A stretch of DNA of 64,000 nt from Adiantum capillus-veneris (taxonomy: Eukaryota; Streptophyta; Polypodiopsida; Polypodiales; Pteridaceae). Each line of letters begins with the position of its first letter. The stretch's first letter is position 1. The stretch covers positions 5,041,997 to 5,105,996 of the forward strand of contig CM043964.1 in assembly GCA_014529385.2 (NCBI GenBank), read 5' to 3'. The translations under genes were made by a program, and so were the position numbers. Below the pieces are notes generated by a model. It did not search any database. It had not been told where the DNA came from and worked only from the letters and a program-made list of their open reading frames with translations. This document shows positions 41,624 through 54,608 of this stretch, piece by piece.

Positions 41624-42181
41624 CACGATATACGTGGTTCACCCAATGTGGGCTACGTCCACGGGAAAGCAGCCACTCAATTGCTTTAGCACTTCAAAAG
41701 AAGAAGTAGTTTACAAAGGGATTAAACCCTTAATAGAGCTCCCGCCTTGCTTCACTCTCACCACCTCACACTCACCTTGTTGCATCAACTTCACACTATA
41801 AAATGTGTGTAGAAATGGCCTTCTTTTATAGGCCAAAAGGGCTGCCCTCTCTTATGAGAGGCAGCCATGTGTAGCCGCCCTTCTGCGAATAAGTCCAAAT
41901 CGGACCCTCCAATCCGCCCATGTGTGGCCGCCCTTGAGAAGACAGGTCCGCTTTTGAATTCGGCCACCCGCCCCACCAGCCATTGACTTCCGACCACCGG
42001 CCACCGGCCATTGACTACCGGCCACCGGCCAACCGACCAGTTGTTTTCCTATGACTTTTCGGCTGCCGTCCGGCCATAATTTTCCTTCACGCACGATGGA
42101 TTATCCTCATAATGGGGGCCTTACAAATGTGCGCTTTTAACACAGAAAATTACAAGGGTAAATCAAGCTCCATACTTAACA
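41498..42181 (-). repeat. solo LTR of the copia G family
   Basis: 684 bp, from TGTTAGGAAATAAG to CCATACTTAACA on the plus strand. It matches the LTRs at 31980 and 36753 except for an internal deletion of about 100 bases after CCGGCCATAAT. It is flanked by perfect GACTT duplications (41493-41497 and 42182-42186). No internal element sequence is present, the signature of recombination between the two LTRs of a former element. Confidence 0.93.
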
Positions 42182-42186
42182 GACTT

Positions 42187-44249
42187 GACAATGGCAATGT
42201 TAAAAATAAATTAAATTGGAGCACAATATGGACTAGTGCAAGATATCACAAGCATCCGTCATGTAAAGTCCATGCTATAAATAATAGATTGGTCCAACAA
42301 AAACAACGCAAAATTAATTTGATCATAGCTGCTCTTTCTTGGAAATCTCAATTTAGGACATGCATTTCAGTTAGACATAAAATTAGGTAAGATAATCTAG
42401 GTTTTCTGTGCACCAAGAGAATGCCTGGCAAAACCACATACTTAAGCTTCTCCTTTACACTTGTAGTAGGTAGTATGGGAGTTTGCAACTTGTACAAATT
42501 ACCTTAACTAAGCTAAAAAATGCCTTAAAAGTCAAATAATGCAGACCACATGAGGTATAGCACTCTCATTCAAAATTAGGGCAAAGTAAATGTCTAATTA
42601 GCTTGTGTAAAAGAAGAAGGATCCATCAAGAAGAGATTCCAATTTGTGCAGTAACGAGACAATCTCGATATGTGTGTGTATGTGTGGGTATGCATATGGC
42701 ATTTGAATTGACAAGTTAGTGTGTGTGTGGGTGCCAAAACATCATCGAATTGCGAGGTTGTGGATAATCAAATACAAAGCTAGGGCCCGAAATTTGGTTG
42801 AGTAGGAAAGAGAGAGAAAATGAAATGAAATGTTATATTAATTGTCTTCAAAATGCCAAAATTATGTATGAAAGTAGAGTGATACAATCCTTGTGTATCT
42901 ATTCCAATGTCTCGGTATAAATAAAATAAAATGAAATACAATGAAAGACTGAAAGATTAAAACTAAAATCCTTCACCACATTAAAATCATCATGATCATC
43001 GTCAGTGTACGTGGATGCCTGGTACTAAGCATTGTTCAAGAAAGTATTGTAGTGGTCACCGAGGATTTTTGTCGATGTCTGCTTCTATGACTTTGATTCA
43101 CTGCCATCCCCAGACCCCTCCACCACTCCGGACCTTGTCGGGAGCGTACAAGCACACTGAAAATTGCTAGACAATAGCATGTTCATCACCTCACAGTTGC
43201 GTTTTTGGAGGACTGCAGCCACTGCAGCCACATGCCTTATGTTTTTCATAGAGGATGAAGTCACCTTCTGCTAGGACACCATCCAATGGTGTTCCATGCA
43301 GTCTCCTAGTGACTGCTACAATACACAGTATCTTCAACATCGGCTTGATCATCTATGGGTGTACAATCCTTGGGAGATCCATTCATTCTAGCCATCATTC
43401 GACGATTGTGCACTCACGTGGGGTGGTGACTTGTGGTTTTCTATGGAGACACCTATGCACTCATTAGAGGAGTTCACAGGAAACAATACCATGCTCATGG
43501 CATATGGGATCACGACATTCTTAGAGAAGACACCACCAATTTTGGTGGACAGACACTTACCACTTGACCTCAATACGTTAGATCACTTGCTTACACAGGA
43601 GCATCTACATGGACTTAGGGAGAGGCTCTTGGATCTCTTCTTGGGCAGGCTCATTTCTTTGATCTAGAGACTGGAGTGGGACTTCAGTGCGTTGGACTCT
43701 CAAAGACTGGAGATGAGCCTGAGCAATGAACGTGTCCAAGATCCGAGCAATGACACTGTCCAAGATGCGTGTGCAAAGGAGTTGATATTTTGGGAATGTA
43801 TTGGAGCTGACAGGTTGAAAGGGCTTGATTGATCTAGGTTGATGCAAATGGATATATATATTTTTTATGTACATTTTATTCAATTTCTCTTTTATGAGCT
43901 TCGGCCATTTATCACCGATCGGCCAATTTGTACTCACTTTGACCATTCAAGAAATCTATAAAGTAAATACGTGCAAGAGAGAATTGGTCACTCTTTCACG
44001 AGGGGAGATTGCACCCAGTGTCTACATTATTCTTCTCTCCTCTCCACTCTTCTCTCTCGCCGTGCCAACGTAGCACTCTTCTCTAGGATGTGCGCCTACA
44101 CGTGCTCTCTCGCTCACTCTCGCTCTTTATCTCTCTCTCTTTTCGTGTACGATCTGATTATATGCTCATAGGCTCTGGTATATATGCTATCATTTCTATC
44201 ATGCTATGTGAGGTATTGTGCAGGGATGTTGCGCATCCGTTTGTAGCAG
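42187..44249. other. intergenic sequence; right end may be a decayed LTR
   Basis: No gene recognised. The last several hundred bases (from about 43890) have a TATA-like CTATAAAG near 43956 and pyrimidine-rich runs. They lead directly to an initiator-Met primer site, so they are probably the remains of a plus-strand LTR whose start I cannot place. Confidence 0.4.
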
Positions 44250-44262
44250 TGGTATCAGAGCC
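44250..44262 (+). promoter_or_regulatory. orphan primer-binding site (initiator Met tRNA)
   Basis: TGGTATCAGAGCC, followed by AAGTCACGCAC. It is the leader start of an LTR element of which no coding part is left. Confidence 0.6.
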
Positions 44263-45906
44263 AAGTCACGCACTTGGGAGTTCTGTCAATCACGGATATG
44301 GGGAATCAAAGCTACGTGTTGTATCATCTTTCTTTATCTTTTTGCTAAATTTTTAATGTTATGTTTTATCATTGATATTAAATGTTTATGCTTGATTTGT
44401 ATATGTCTGACTTCCGATTCATAGCTAGCTATAGCTATATATATAGCATAACAGAGAGATTAATTACTTATAGAGAGTGAATGATACATGTATAATGTTG
44501 ATAAAGTAAATATTAGGATTAATTTGTGTGTATATTAATGCACTACGGGTAGTACATACATGAATGGTCATGCTAGAAATGGATGAAGGGAGAACTGGGC
44601 ACGAGCAGAAGATATAGGGGAACAAGAAGCTACATAGAGAAGTTTTGCATACCCTGATCAATAGGGAGAGTGAGAACTAAGAGCAAAATTATTTCTTTTT
44701 CATCAGAGGCATTGACTTATAAAGACCTAATAAGAGTAAATACAATGAACATTTTTAATATCATAGGAACAATCCCAAAAGGCATATGATTAGCCGACGT
44801 TATCTGTGTGGAAACAACCAAAAGAGACTAAGAAAAACAAAAAACTCAAAATTCGCGAGGCCTATAAGTCGTTATCATTTCGTGGCACGTGAATAATGTG
44901 AAAATAAAAATATCTATCTCACTCTTCATGTTTTCAATGTGTGGGACCAAATGCTACAATGTACATAGTGTGATATGTGCGAAAATGGATGCCATGGTTG
45001 CAGCCGTGTACATACCTTGCCGGGCAAGAGAGGCCATGGACGTGGCACCGTTGCATTTTTAACCACATTAAATAATTCCTAATTTTCTTTAGGAATGTAT
45101 AAATGTCAAGTGTTTCGAAGTGGCACACTCGTTTTGCCTAGAAAGTTCAATGCGGGCAATCTTGGCCAAAAATAGCAGGTTTTGTACACGAGCGTAAAAG
45201 ACGTGCCCAAGGTTCTTACCAAGTGGAAAAATGAGGTTCAACATGAAATTTGAGATAAATGGATTTTTCCACAAATTTAGGGATTTTCCCCAGCTCGTTT
45301 GGGCATTTTACGGACCAAAAGGGGCATTTTTGGGCTAAAAGTCGCTAAAAAAGGCCATAAAATGGTAAAACATACCCTAAAAACAGCTCAAAATGCCACA
45401 TCAATGATGTTTTTCTTGTTTCTAAGTAGAGAGGGAAGTTTTAGAGTCAAGAATGAACTCATTTGGGCATATGAGCAAGGAGATACAGTCATTCCATTAT
45501 AGGGTGCTAGTGCAATCCCGTGTTGCTTCCACATACATGGATGAGGCTGTGAGGCCTCCAATTAGGGTTTCCCCTCCTCAAATAACTACTTGGGCTTCTC
45601 CAATGAAGTACTGAAGCATCCATGAAATGATCACGATGAGAAATTGAAGCACAATTTTAGGGTTTTTAACAAGTCGAATGAGCACTGCATCTGTGCAATT
45701 GGGAGCGAGGCTACACCTAATCTTCACATAGACAAGAGTTTTGAGTTAGTTTTGTTTCTTTTTCAAAGTGGAGCTTTCATGGATGGAGCCTCTTTCTATT
45801 TGAGTGTCTTTTTGGCTTCATCATCAATGCCTTGCTTAATTTTGGTACGAATCCTCACAGTCAAAGGCTCGACGCTTTCCTAGTCGCACTGCGCACTTCT
45901 TAACAT
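44263..45906. other. intergenic sequence, no gene seen
   Basis: Only short scattered ORFs without recognisable motifs. No repeat family identified. Confidence 0.5.
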
Positions 45907-46084
45907 TGTGAGCGGGATGAAAACACACACAACGCCTCTATGACGACCCGACACACACTCTTGGGAAGATACACACACACACACTATGGGGCACCACTCG
46001 GCTTACACAACACACCTGGCCGAGACAGGGAACACACCTCTGGAGTGAGAGGAGAGAGACTATCCAGTTGCCCACTCCACACAG

Positions 46085-46116
<32 letters not shown>

Positions 46117-47060
46117 CCAAAAAACTCAGCTCAAAAGAGGAGAATTTCTGATGTTTAGATACAATTGAGCTTGGGCCAACACCAATGGGGCAAATAGCTC
46201 ACACAATATTGAAGAAATACACCAGATACAACCACAAAGTTAAGCAGAGGCTTCACTCACCGGAGAAGATTACACAGAAAAACAGCAAAAAAAGAGTGAG
46301 GAATTTGGAAAAATGGATAGCGCCATCGCGTCCGGAACGGCCCAAAACCCCAGTCTACAATGTCAAAGTGCTCAAATCCGACCTCGAATGAGCAGTTTAC
46401 GGCAAAAACAGGCTCCAAAATGAGCAAAAACACAGCTGCGGCTGTTCCTCCTCTCTTCTCCACATTTTTTCTGGTCTTCTCTCATTTTTTTCAGTTCTCA
46501 CACTTAGCTTTATTACTTGGGCACCCTTGGCCTTTTAGATGACCTCAAACGGACCCCGAACATGCCAAAAACTGACCTCGTTGTGCATAGTTGTCACCCT
46601 TTTGCATCATCCGCACACCTGGCACTCATTTCTTTTCAATAATGCATCCCGCCACCACGTGAAGTGGCCCCAAAAAGTGGTCCTAATGATGACCTTTCTG
46701 CATAACTCTCACCAGAAAACACCCACGTTGTGTCCGTCCTCATCCGCGTGCAAATATTGACCTCGTTCGCCCTCCTGACACCACTAGATGCCATCTGACG
46801 CACCTACTGACCTCATGTCGTCGGCCCGCGGATAGCTTTCTCGAGAAGTTTTACGCGCTACCAACTTCCCTTTATTGTAGAAAAAACACACTAGTACTGA
46901 TAATAGTGAAAATCGCTGCACTATGTACATGATGTCCTACTTGTACACATGTGGGCCCCACGTAACCACCTGGATATGGAAATTGGGTAATCCTTTATTT
47001 GATGCACCATGCATGTGTATGTACATATGCGCAATCACTTGCTCAAAAAAACTCCTGACA
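45907..47060 (-). repeat. 3' LTR of copy C (left)
   Basis: 1154 bp, plus strand TGTGAGCGGG to CTCCTGACA. It includes a (CA)n run near 46087-46110. Confidence 0.93.
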
Positions 47061-47067
47061 TAATTTA

Positions 47068-47077
47068 CCCCTCCCCT
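47068..47077 (-). promoter_or_regulatory. polypurine tract of copy C
   Basis: On the minus strand AGGGGAGGGG, followed by TAAATTA and the LTR. Confidence 0.7.
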
Positions 47078-47088
47078 AGCCTGCTAGA

Positions 47089-49538
47089 TCATTCATGATC
47101 AGCAGCAGCAAAGAGAGATATGAGACTCGCCGCATCACAGGTCTCCTCATCCTTCACCAACATTGCTTGCTCCACAGACAGCTCATCTTGCTCCACCATC
47201 ATCAATCTAGCATGATACAATTTAAGACGCAATCCATTTACCCTTGACTTATGTAGAACACCATCCAGGTTAGCCAGCTGATATGTGCCATTTGGAAAAC
47301 ACCCCACTACCTTGAAAGGGCCTTCCCACTTAATTTGAAACTTCTTTTGGAAGGTGTTGTCCAGCATACTGTTGTAGCGCAAAACCAAGTCATGTTTCTT
47401 GATACCCTTACTTTTGACCTTTTCCTGCATCTGCCCATAATGCTCCAATGCGTTCATCTCTCTGCCAAAGCCTTATCCTGCATCTGCCCATAATGCTCCA
47501 ATGCGTTCATCCTATCCAACTAGACCTCTTGTAACTGCAAGAGCCTCTCTTTGAATGCATCACTAGGCGGCCCAAGCAACTTCTCTAACATCTTGACCGC
47601 AGGCAACTCTACCTCCACAGGCAATAGTGCTTCCTTTCCATACACCAAATGAAATGGAGTAAACCCTGTACCTGTCTTCGCTGAAGTACGGTAAGCCCAT
47701 AATGCACTAGGCAATTCCAAATCCCAATTCTTTCCTTGGTGCTCTGTCACTTTCGAAAGAATCTGTACCAACTCACCATTGAATCTTTCATTTAAGCCAT
47801 TACACTGTGGGTAATAAGGAGTGGTATGCTGGTGCCTAATCTTCATCTTTGTGCATAAGAAGTCTAGCAGTTTAGCTCTAAATCCTGGCCCCTTATCTGA
47901 AAGTAGCTCTAATGGCACCCCAAACTTGCAACATATTTTATCATACACAAATTTTGCCACATCCTTTGCAGTGATCTGTTTTACTGCTATAGCCTCTGCC
48001 CATCTAGAAAGATAGTCCACTGCCGTCAAAATATAGCTTTTGCCCCTGCTTGTGATAGGTAACAGGCCTATTGCATCAATCCCCCACTTTTCAAACACAT
48101 CAAATGCCATAATGGTTTTTCGTAGCTCTGGCTTCAACACTCTCTTCCCAAACGCTTGACACCTATTGCAAGACCTACACCAATGGTGAACATCCTTGTG
48201 CAAACTAGGTCATACGTACCCCTCTTGCAAAATCTTATGCAAGGTGATCTTTAGAGCAAAATGGCCACCACATGCGCCTTCATGATTCTCTTCCAACACT
48301 CTGTAAAGCTCCTCCCGCCAAGGTACACGTCTCAACACGAGATCAGCCCCTTTCATGTATAAGACATCACCAATCAATTTGTACCTGTATGCTCTATGCA
48401 CAAAGCCATACTTCTTAGACTTCAGAATCTCCTTTGGAATGATTCCTGTTAGCAAAAACTCCTCTTCTTGAGCCAAACTTTCCCGGCCATGATAAAGAGG
48501 TAAAGTGGTCCTCAACACAAATAGCTCCCCAATCATGCCTTGAGCTACTTCATGTGCCTCTCCATTTAGAGCACGTTCAATGTGTCTGATGATCCATGCT
48601 TCAAACTTTTTTAACAGGCCTTTAATTCTGAAGCACATTTCCTTCAATGAGGTGTTCTTGCTCTTCCACACACCCAACACTTGCTTCACCACTAACAAGG
48701 CACCACCTTTTATGCTCAACCTTCGAACCCCATGCTTCAAACAAATGTGTAATCCGGCTTCCAATGTGGCATATTCAGCCTCCTTGTTACTATTCGCATC
48801 CAATTTGAACCCTCTCTTGCATACTAGCTTCCCCTCTGGATTATAAAGTGCTATACCCCCTGAAGCTGCATCGTGGCTCTTTCTGTATGAACCATCAAAG
48901 AACAACACATGTGCATTGCTGATCTGTGGCACTTCTTCAACTACCTTTCTCACCACTTCTTCCTTAACAATAAGGGGATACTCCTTGTAGGTCAACAAAT
49001 TAGCTAGGGTAGCCCTTGTACTATCTTCCACTAGAAAAGAGAACTCAAACTCTTGTAGCTCAATTACCCATTTCTTCACCACATTTGACATGTTAGTACC
49101 ATTAATTAACTGTGGGCAAAAGGCATAACTCGTCAAGAAAACAAAAGGCCGTGGTAGCAAGTAATGACGAAATCGTCGACAAGCAAATATTACACTGGCC
49201 ATCACTAGCTCTACTTCCGATAACTTTCTCTCCGCTACCAACTTCACTCGGCTTGCACAATACACTGGCCTCATATAATGGCTGCCCTTCCCCTTTTGCA
49301 ATAGCATAGCTCCAATGGCATCATCCCCTACTGATGGATTTACATAAAAAACTTTCTCCCAATCAGGAGCCTGCATGGCTGACAAACCTCCTAACACCTC
49401 TTGAAACACTTCTTCACACTTGTCATCCCATTGCAATGGATCATGCTTTGCCACTTGCTGTAATGGATGAAGAAGCTGTGAAGAGAATGGAATAAACCGT
49501 GCCATGTACTTCACTTTGTGTATAAAGGTTGCCAATTG
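47089..49538 (-). pseudogene. gag-pol: RNase H domains and integrase of copy C
   Basis: This is homologous to the C-terminal half of the intact polyprotein at 12732-18083. A TGA near 48208-48210 replaces a Trp in the integrase finger region. A TAG at about 47520-47522 replaces a Gln. A 34-base unit duplicated at 47424-47457 and 47477-47510 disrupts the region before the GPF module. Catalytic motifs (I-D-A-I-G, S-D-K-G-P-G-F, N-E-R-F-N) are still readable. Confidence 0.92.
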
Positions 49539-51042
49539 CCATGTACTTCACTTTGTGTATAAAGGTTGCCAATTGCTTCGTACTCGTAGGTGATGGAAGA
49601 AGAATAATAGACTTAACCTTGTCTGGATCAGCCTCAATGCCATTTTCTGACACCATGTGGCCCAATAACTTCACCCTTGGCTGTGCTAGATGATATTTCT
49701 TTGGATTTAGTTGTCCTCCACATTCATCATATCGAGCCAATACCATCTGTAGCTTCTCATGGTGTTCAACCCTACTGCTATAAACACAGAAGTCATCCAT
49801 AAAAGCTTTAACACAACTACCAATGAATGGTTCCAACACCCAATTCGCTCTCTCTTGATAGAAAGATGGTCCATTTGACAACCCAAACGGCAACACTGTG
49901 TAGCAATAGCAGCCCCATGGCGTAATGAAAGTTGTCTTTCTGCGGTCTTTAAGAGCAATCTGCAATTGAAAATAGCCTGAAAAACCATCACACACACTAT
50001 ACCTCTTATAACCTGCCACTGAATCCAAGATCTGATCGATGAATGGAAGAGGGTATGGGTTCTTCTTAGTGGCTGCGTTTAAGGGCTTAAAATCTACACA
50101 AATCCTCCACTTCCCATCCTTCTTTGGACCGACTACTACTGGACTCACCCATTCTATGGTCTCCACATGGACTATGAACCCTGCCTTCAACAACTTGTCC
50201 ACCTCTTCTCGCAAGGCTTCCATTTGCTCTTGACCCATCCTTCTTAGCCTTTGCCGCACTGGCTTAGCACCTTCTTTCAGCTCTATATGCATCTCTTCAC
50301 CCTTGAACCCTCTGATCTCTTCATATGAAGTAATGAACAAATCAGGAAAACTAGCCAGCATGTGCAAATATATATCCTTTTCCATAGCTGAGAGGTCTTC
50401 ACTAATCATCTGTGTCATTAATTCCTGCTTCTTTGACAACTCAACCTTGGTTTGCATCAGCCCTTCAATCACTTCATAAGGCCCTTCACTTTCATCTTCA
50501 ACTTCATTCGCAAATGCGACTAAACCACACTCCTGGATTTCTTTATCCATCAAAAGAAATGCAACATCAGCATCCTCATCACTGCTGGTAGTGCTATCAC
50601 TATCCTCATCTGTCACCGTGGAAGAGTCTTCATCACTAGACTCATCCTCATCTTCATAAAGCTCCTCTAATCGTTTCCTTGTGTCCATATTATAAAGCTT
50701 CTTGGTACCTGTCTTTCCATAGAGGCTAATCGTACCATGTCGCCAATCTTGAACAGCTCCCACTGCACGTAACCATGGTCTGCCCAGTATAATAGGATAT
50801 GCTCCCAACCCTGCTGGCATCACATGAAAATCAACCACTGCCTTTGCATCATATGCCTCCACTTCTAAGCTCTTTACAACACCCAAGCATTTTACTTTTT
50901 GATGGTTTGCCAATCTGATCCGAAAACCTGACACCCCAGCCACTGTGAGACCCATCTTCTCAACGCATGAGTGTGTTATGACGCATATTTGGGCTCCGCC
51001 ATCCACATAACCTTGTCCCAAATTTTTCCTTTTATGCCACAC
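49441..51042 (-). pseudogene. gag-pol: protease and reverse transcriptase of copy C
   Basis: A 533-residue open segment from the protease VDGGA through RT with F-M-D-D. It loses frame at a 37-base tandem duplication (49502-49538 and 49539-49575) that adds one base to the frame just after the RT domain. It is otherwise very close to the intact copy. Confidence 0.92.
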
Positions 51043-51834
51043 ATCTACTATTGGACAAATGTCTGGTAGCTCGTCCCACTTGACCTAGCATGTTTAGGCT
51101 GAGATTCTTCATCAAATCTACCATTTGCCTCATGTCTTGCCTTAGCCCATCATCTTGCACTGCTGTAGTGACCACTGCTGGCATAACCTTAGTAGTAACA
51201 GGAACCACTGGTTCATGATGAACCCCTGACATGCACCCTTGTAAAGACTCTATAGGCTGAAATTCAGACCTCATGGGCAAAGACTCCACCTCTAACTGGC
51301 TCATTTTCCTCAGCTTCCACTCTTTGTTCCTTGCTACCTCTAGTGCATCCTCATATGTCCTAGGCTTCTTTAGCTCCACTCTCCAACGTATATTCTCCCA
51401 AAGACCCCAACTAAGAACCTGTCCTTCTTCATCATGTCAGGCGGGGGTACCTGTGTTGTTAAAGCCTTGCACATTCGCTCCCATGCCAATGAAAACTTAC
51501 GTATGTACGCATCTACTGGCTCACCTTCCTTCTGCACCAAACCTTGTACTTCTTGCCACACTTTGTCAGGATCTTCTATCTTCACAAACTCCACTTCCAA
51601 TCCATGCCTTAGATTGTCCCAACTCAACCTTACAGGTGGATCAGCCACACGCAACTCCTCTTCAAATGCTTTAGACCAAACTCGTGCATCACTCTTCAAA
51701 CAAATTTGGAGAAGGCGTAACATCTGCGCAGGGTCATGAATCTGGTTGCTAATGCAGGCAACCTCCATCTTTTCCAAAAATTCTTCCACATCTTCATCAC
51801 TTCTTCCATGAAACTCCGGATAAGAGAAAGCCAT
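51043..51834 (-). pseudogene. gag-pol: Gag of copy C, frameshifted and truncated
   Basis: The ATG at 51834 matches the starts in A and B. A two-base insertion near 51405-51412 shifts the frame after K-K-D-R-F-L. The rest of Gag continues in another frame to about 51075, where sequence corresponding to 475-1139 of copy A is missing. The zinc knuckle and basic linker are therefore gone. Confidence 0.92.
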
Positions 51835-51918
51835 GGCTAGAGAACCCCTTCAAACACACGTACAAGAACCCAAAACTTTTCACTACCCAATCCCCAGAAA
51901 CTTCAATGGAGCTCAGCT

Positions 51919-52137
51919 TTAGATAAGGACAAACACATGCACATCAAATGAGTTTTCATAGTTAATCATCGGAATGACAACACGCAAAGGACATTCTAGG
52001 ATCTCTCTCAATCTTCTTGGCCCAAACATAAAGACTATGCGCTGCTGGAAAAAGATCTTCCTGGACTCATGAACATTAATCTGAATTCTTTGAGTTAAAT
52101 GAAAAGGAGTGAACTGAGGGCCATTTTGATCATCCAT
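51919..52137 (-). CDS. conserved 72-residue pre-gag ORF, copy C
   Basis: The frame is intact although gag-pol next to it is heavily damaged. It differs from copies A and B at a handful of residues (for example H-E-S-R-K-I and P-L-R-V). Same unrecognised protein as at 12399-12617. Confidence 0.55.
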   Translation of the reverse strand: MDDQNGPQFTPFHLTQRIQINVHESRKIFFQQRIVFMFGPRRLREILECPLRVVIPMINYENSFDVHVFVLI

Positions 52138-52729
52138 TAAAGCCAACCATGAAGCTCCCAAGAAGGCACACCTGATTCAACCTCTGATTTTGCCAAAATT
52201 TCAACAGCATAACAGCATAAATGGCTCAAAATACCAAAAAACCAGCCATCATAACTTCGAAAAATTTCGACAGAGTTTCCCCAGAAGTAGAGCAGTAGGA
52301 ACCCAAAATATAGACTGTCTATGTATGCATAAACTGTCAACAATAGAACCCGAGCATCAAGTAGGACTCACTAGTACATAGCCTATGGCGAGGTCACGAA
52401 AAGGGTGCTCCAGCTACCTGTATCACCGAAAGGAACTCCACATTTGAGAATCCCCCAGCTCAATAAAAACCTCACGCTATCGACCCTCACACGAAGGCTA
52501 ATGCAAATCGCGTATAGTCAAGTCTCAGAAATGACTATCTTCCAGACCAAGTCTCAGAAATGGTTGAGACTGCCAAATACGACCAAGTATGGCTCCACAA
52601 ATGCGTACAATGGTAGTTTCCACAAGTAACGTACAATCCAGCAGACAATGCGCTCAAACAGGCGCCAAGTGATGCATACCCACAACAACTGCAAGTGACA
52701 TCACTGCTAGTATATAACTGTACTCCAGC

Positions 52730-52819
52730 TACCTGTACCTGTGTGAATCACCTGTACTTGTACCTGTCCCTGTAACCTGTAACCTGTAACCTGTAATCTA
52801 CAACCTGCAACCTGTAATC
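52730..52819. repeat. leader short-period repeat, copy C
   Basis: The same array of CAGGTA and TTACAGG units as in A and B, slightly shorter. Confidence 0.75.
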
Positions 52820-52852
52820 CCGAAGCTCGAAGCAGAAGGTACTCGAAGAAGA

Positions 52853-52870
52853 TCCTCCGTGGGGGCACCA
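52853..52870 (-). promoter_or_regulatory. primer-binding site of copy C
   Basis: On the minus strand TGGTGCCCCCACGGAGGA, identical to elements D and E. Confidence 0.6.
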
Positions 52871-52876
52871 AAAGAA

Positions 52877-53045
52877 TGTGAGCGGGATGAAAACACACAC
52901 AACGCCTCTATGATGACCCAACACACACTCTTGGGAAGATACACACACACACTATGGGGCACCACTCGGCTTACACAACACACCTGGCCGAGACAGGGAA
53001 CACACCTCTGGAGTGAGGAGAGAGAGACTATCCAGTTGCCCACTC

Positions 53046-53078
<33 letters not shown>

Positions 53079-54034
53079 ACACACTCACACCCAAAAAACT
53101 CAGCTCAAAAGAGGAGAATTTTTGATGTTTAGATACAATTGAGCTTGGGCCAACACCAATGGGGCAAATAGCTCACACAATATTGAAGAAATACACCAGA
53201 TACAACAACAAAGTTAAGCAGAGGCTTCACTCACCGGAGAAGATTACACAGAAAAAAAGCAAAAAAAGAGTGAGGAATTTGGCAAAATGGACAGTGCCAT
53301 TGCGTCCGGAATGGCCCAAAACCCCAGTCTACAATGTCAAAGTGCTCAAATCCGACCTCGGATGAGCAGTTTACGGCCAAAACAGGCTCCAAAATGAGCA
53401 AAAACACAGCTGCGGCTGTTCCTCCTCTCTTCTCCACGTTTTTTCTGGTCTTCTCTCAGTTTTTTTAGTTCCCACACTTAGCTTTATTACTTGGGCACCC
53501 TTGGCCTTTTAGATGACCTCAAACGGACCCCGAACATGCCAAAAACTGACTTCATTGTGCATAGTTGTCACCTTTTTGCATCATCCGCACACCTGGCACT
53601 CATTTCTTTTCAATAATGCATCCCGCCACCACGTGAAGTGGCCCCAAAAAGTGGTTCTAATGATGACCTTTCTGCATAACTCTCACTAGAAAACACCCAC
53701 GTTGTGTCCGTCCTCATCCGCGTGCACATATTGACCTCGTTCGCCCTCCTGACGCCACTAGATGCCATCTGACGCACCTACTGACCTCATGTTGTCGGCC
53801 CGCGGATAGCTTCCTCGAGAAGTTTTACGCGCTACCAACTTCCCTTTATTGTAGAAAAAACACACTAGTACTGATAATAGTGAAAATCGCTGCACTATGT
53901 ACATGTTGTCCTACCTGTACACATGTGGGCCCCACGTAACCACCTGGCTATGGAAATTGGGTAATCCTTTATTCAATGCACCATGCATGTGTATGTACAT
54001 ATGCGCAATCCCTTGCTCAAAAAAACTCCTGACA
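52877..54034 (-). repeat. 5' LTR of copy C (right)
   Basis: 1158 bp, plus strand TGTGAGCGGG to CTCCTGACA. It contains a longer (CA)n run (about 53049-53083) than the left LTR. Confidence 0.93.
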
Positions 54035-54060
54035 ACGTCGTCCTGTTGAAGCCCATCTAG

Positions 54061-54183
54061 TTGACAAACTCAATCACCTACAAGTCCAACAACAATGAAG
54101 GAGTAGCAGACACCCTAAGCAGGAACCAACAAGAGGGTAAACACTTGGGATTAAGGTCAGACGGGCGTCACCAACAAACCTTT
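54061..54183 (+). pseudogene. relic of a Ty3/gypsy RNase H C-terminus
   Basis: One plus-strand frame reads I-T-Y-K-S-N-N-N-E-G-V-A-D-T-L-S-R, which fits the end of a gypsy RNase H (the Y-K ... A-D-A-L-S-R pattern). It runs on to a TGA near 54190. Nothing else of the element is visible on either side. Confidence 0.4.
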
Positions 54184-54329
54184 AGTTGATGATGTCAGCC
54201 CATGATGGCAGCCGATGGTATCCGAAGGTAGCAACAGAGATGGTTGGCCAGCTCTTTCTTGAGCACACCACAGCGGCCATCCATTCTTTTTTTCTCTCCC
54301 TCTTGTTTATCAAATGTAAGGCATGCAAC

Positions 54330-54332
<3 letters not shown>

Positions 54333-54403
<71 letters not shown>
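54333..54403. repeat. (CT)n microsatellite
   Basis: About 35 CT units without interruption. Confidence 0.95.
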
Positions 54404-54406
<3 letters not shown>

Positions 54407-54608
54407 TCTTTATCACCGACCATAGTAGTCTATCTCTCTCCCTCTCCTCCAGCTTGATTCCAGTTGTCGATGTCTCCCACACTCTTTGGCCAACCACTTT
54501 GGCTAGATTTCTCTCCATTCCTCTCTCCCTCATGTGCAACTGGGGCACCAACTACACACTCGACCTGAACGCATGCATAAAGTAATCCATACTTTTTTTC
54601 TTCAATAT

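Larger units (their letters stand above)
45907..54034 (-). mobile_element. Tat-type Ty3/gypsy element, copy C, damaged
   Basis: A minus-strand member of the A/B family with both LTRs (about 33 differences by eye in 1150 bp, the most diverged pair of the three). Its gag-pol has a frameshift in Gag, a deletion of about 665 bp removing the zinc knuckle, two short tandem duplications and two nonsense codons. The flanks (AACAT left, ACGTC right) do not give a clean target duplication. Confidence 0.94.

Noticed and set aside
45907-54039. Target-site duplication for copy C
   Set aside because: The flanks AACAT and ACGTC do not match; a partial match requires shifting the LTR ends, so I do not claim one.
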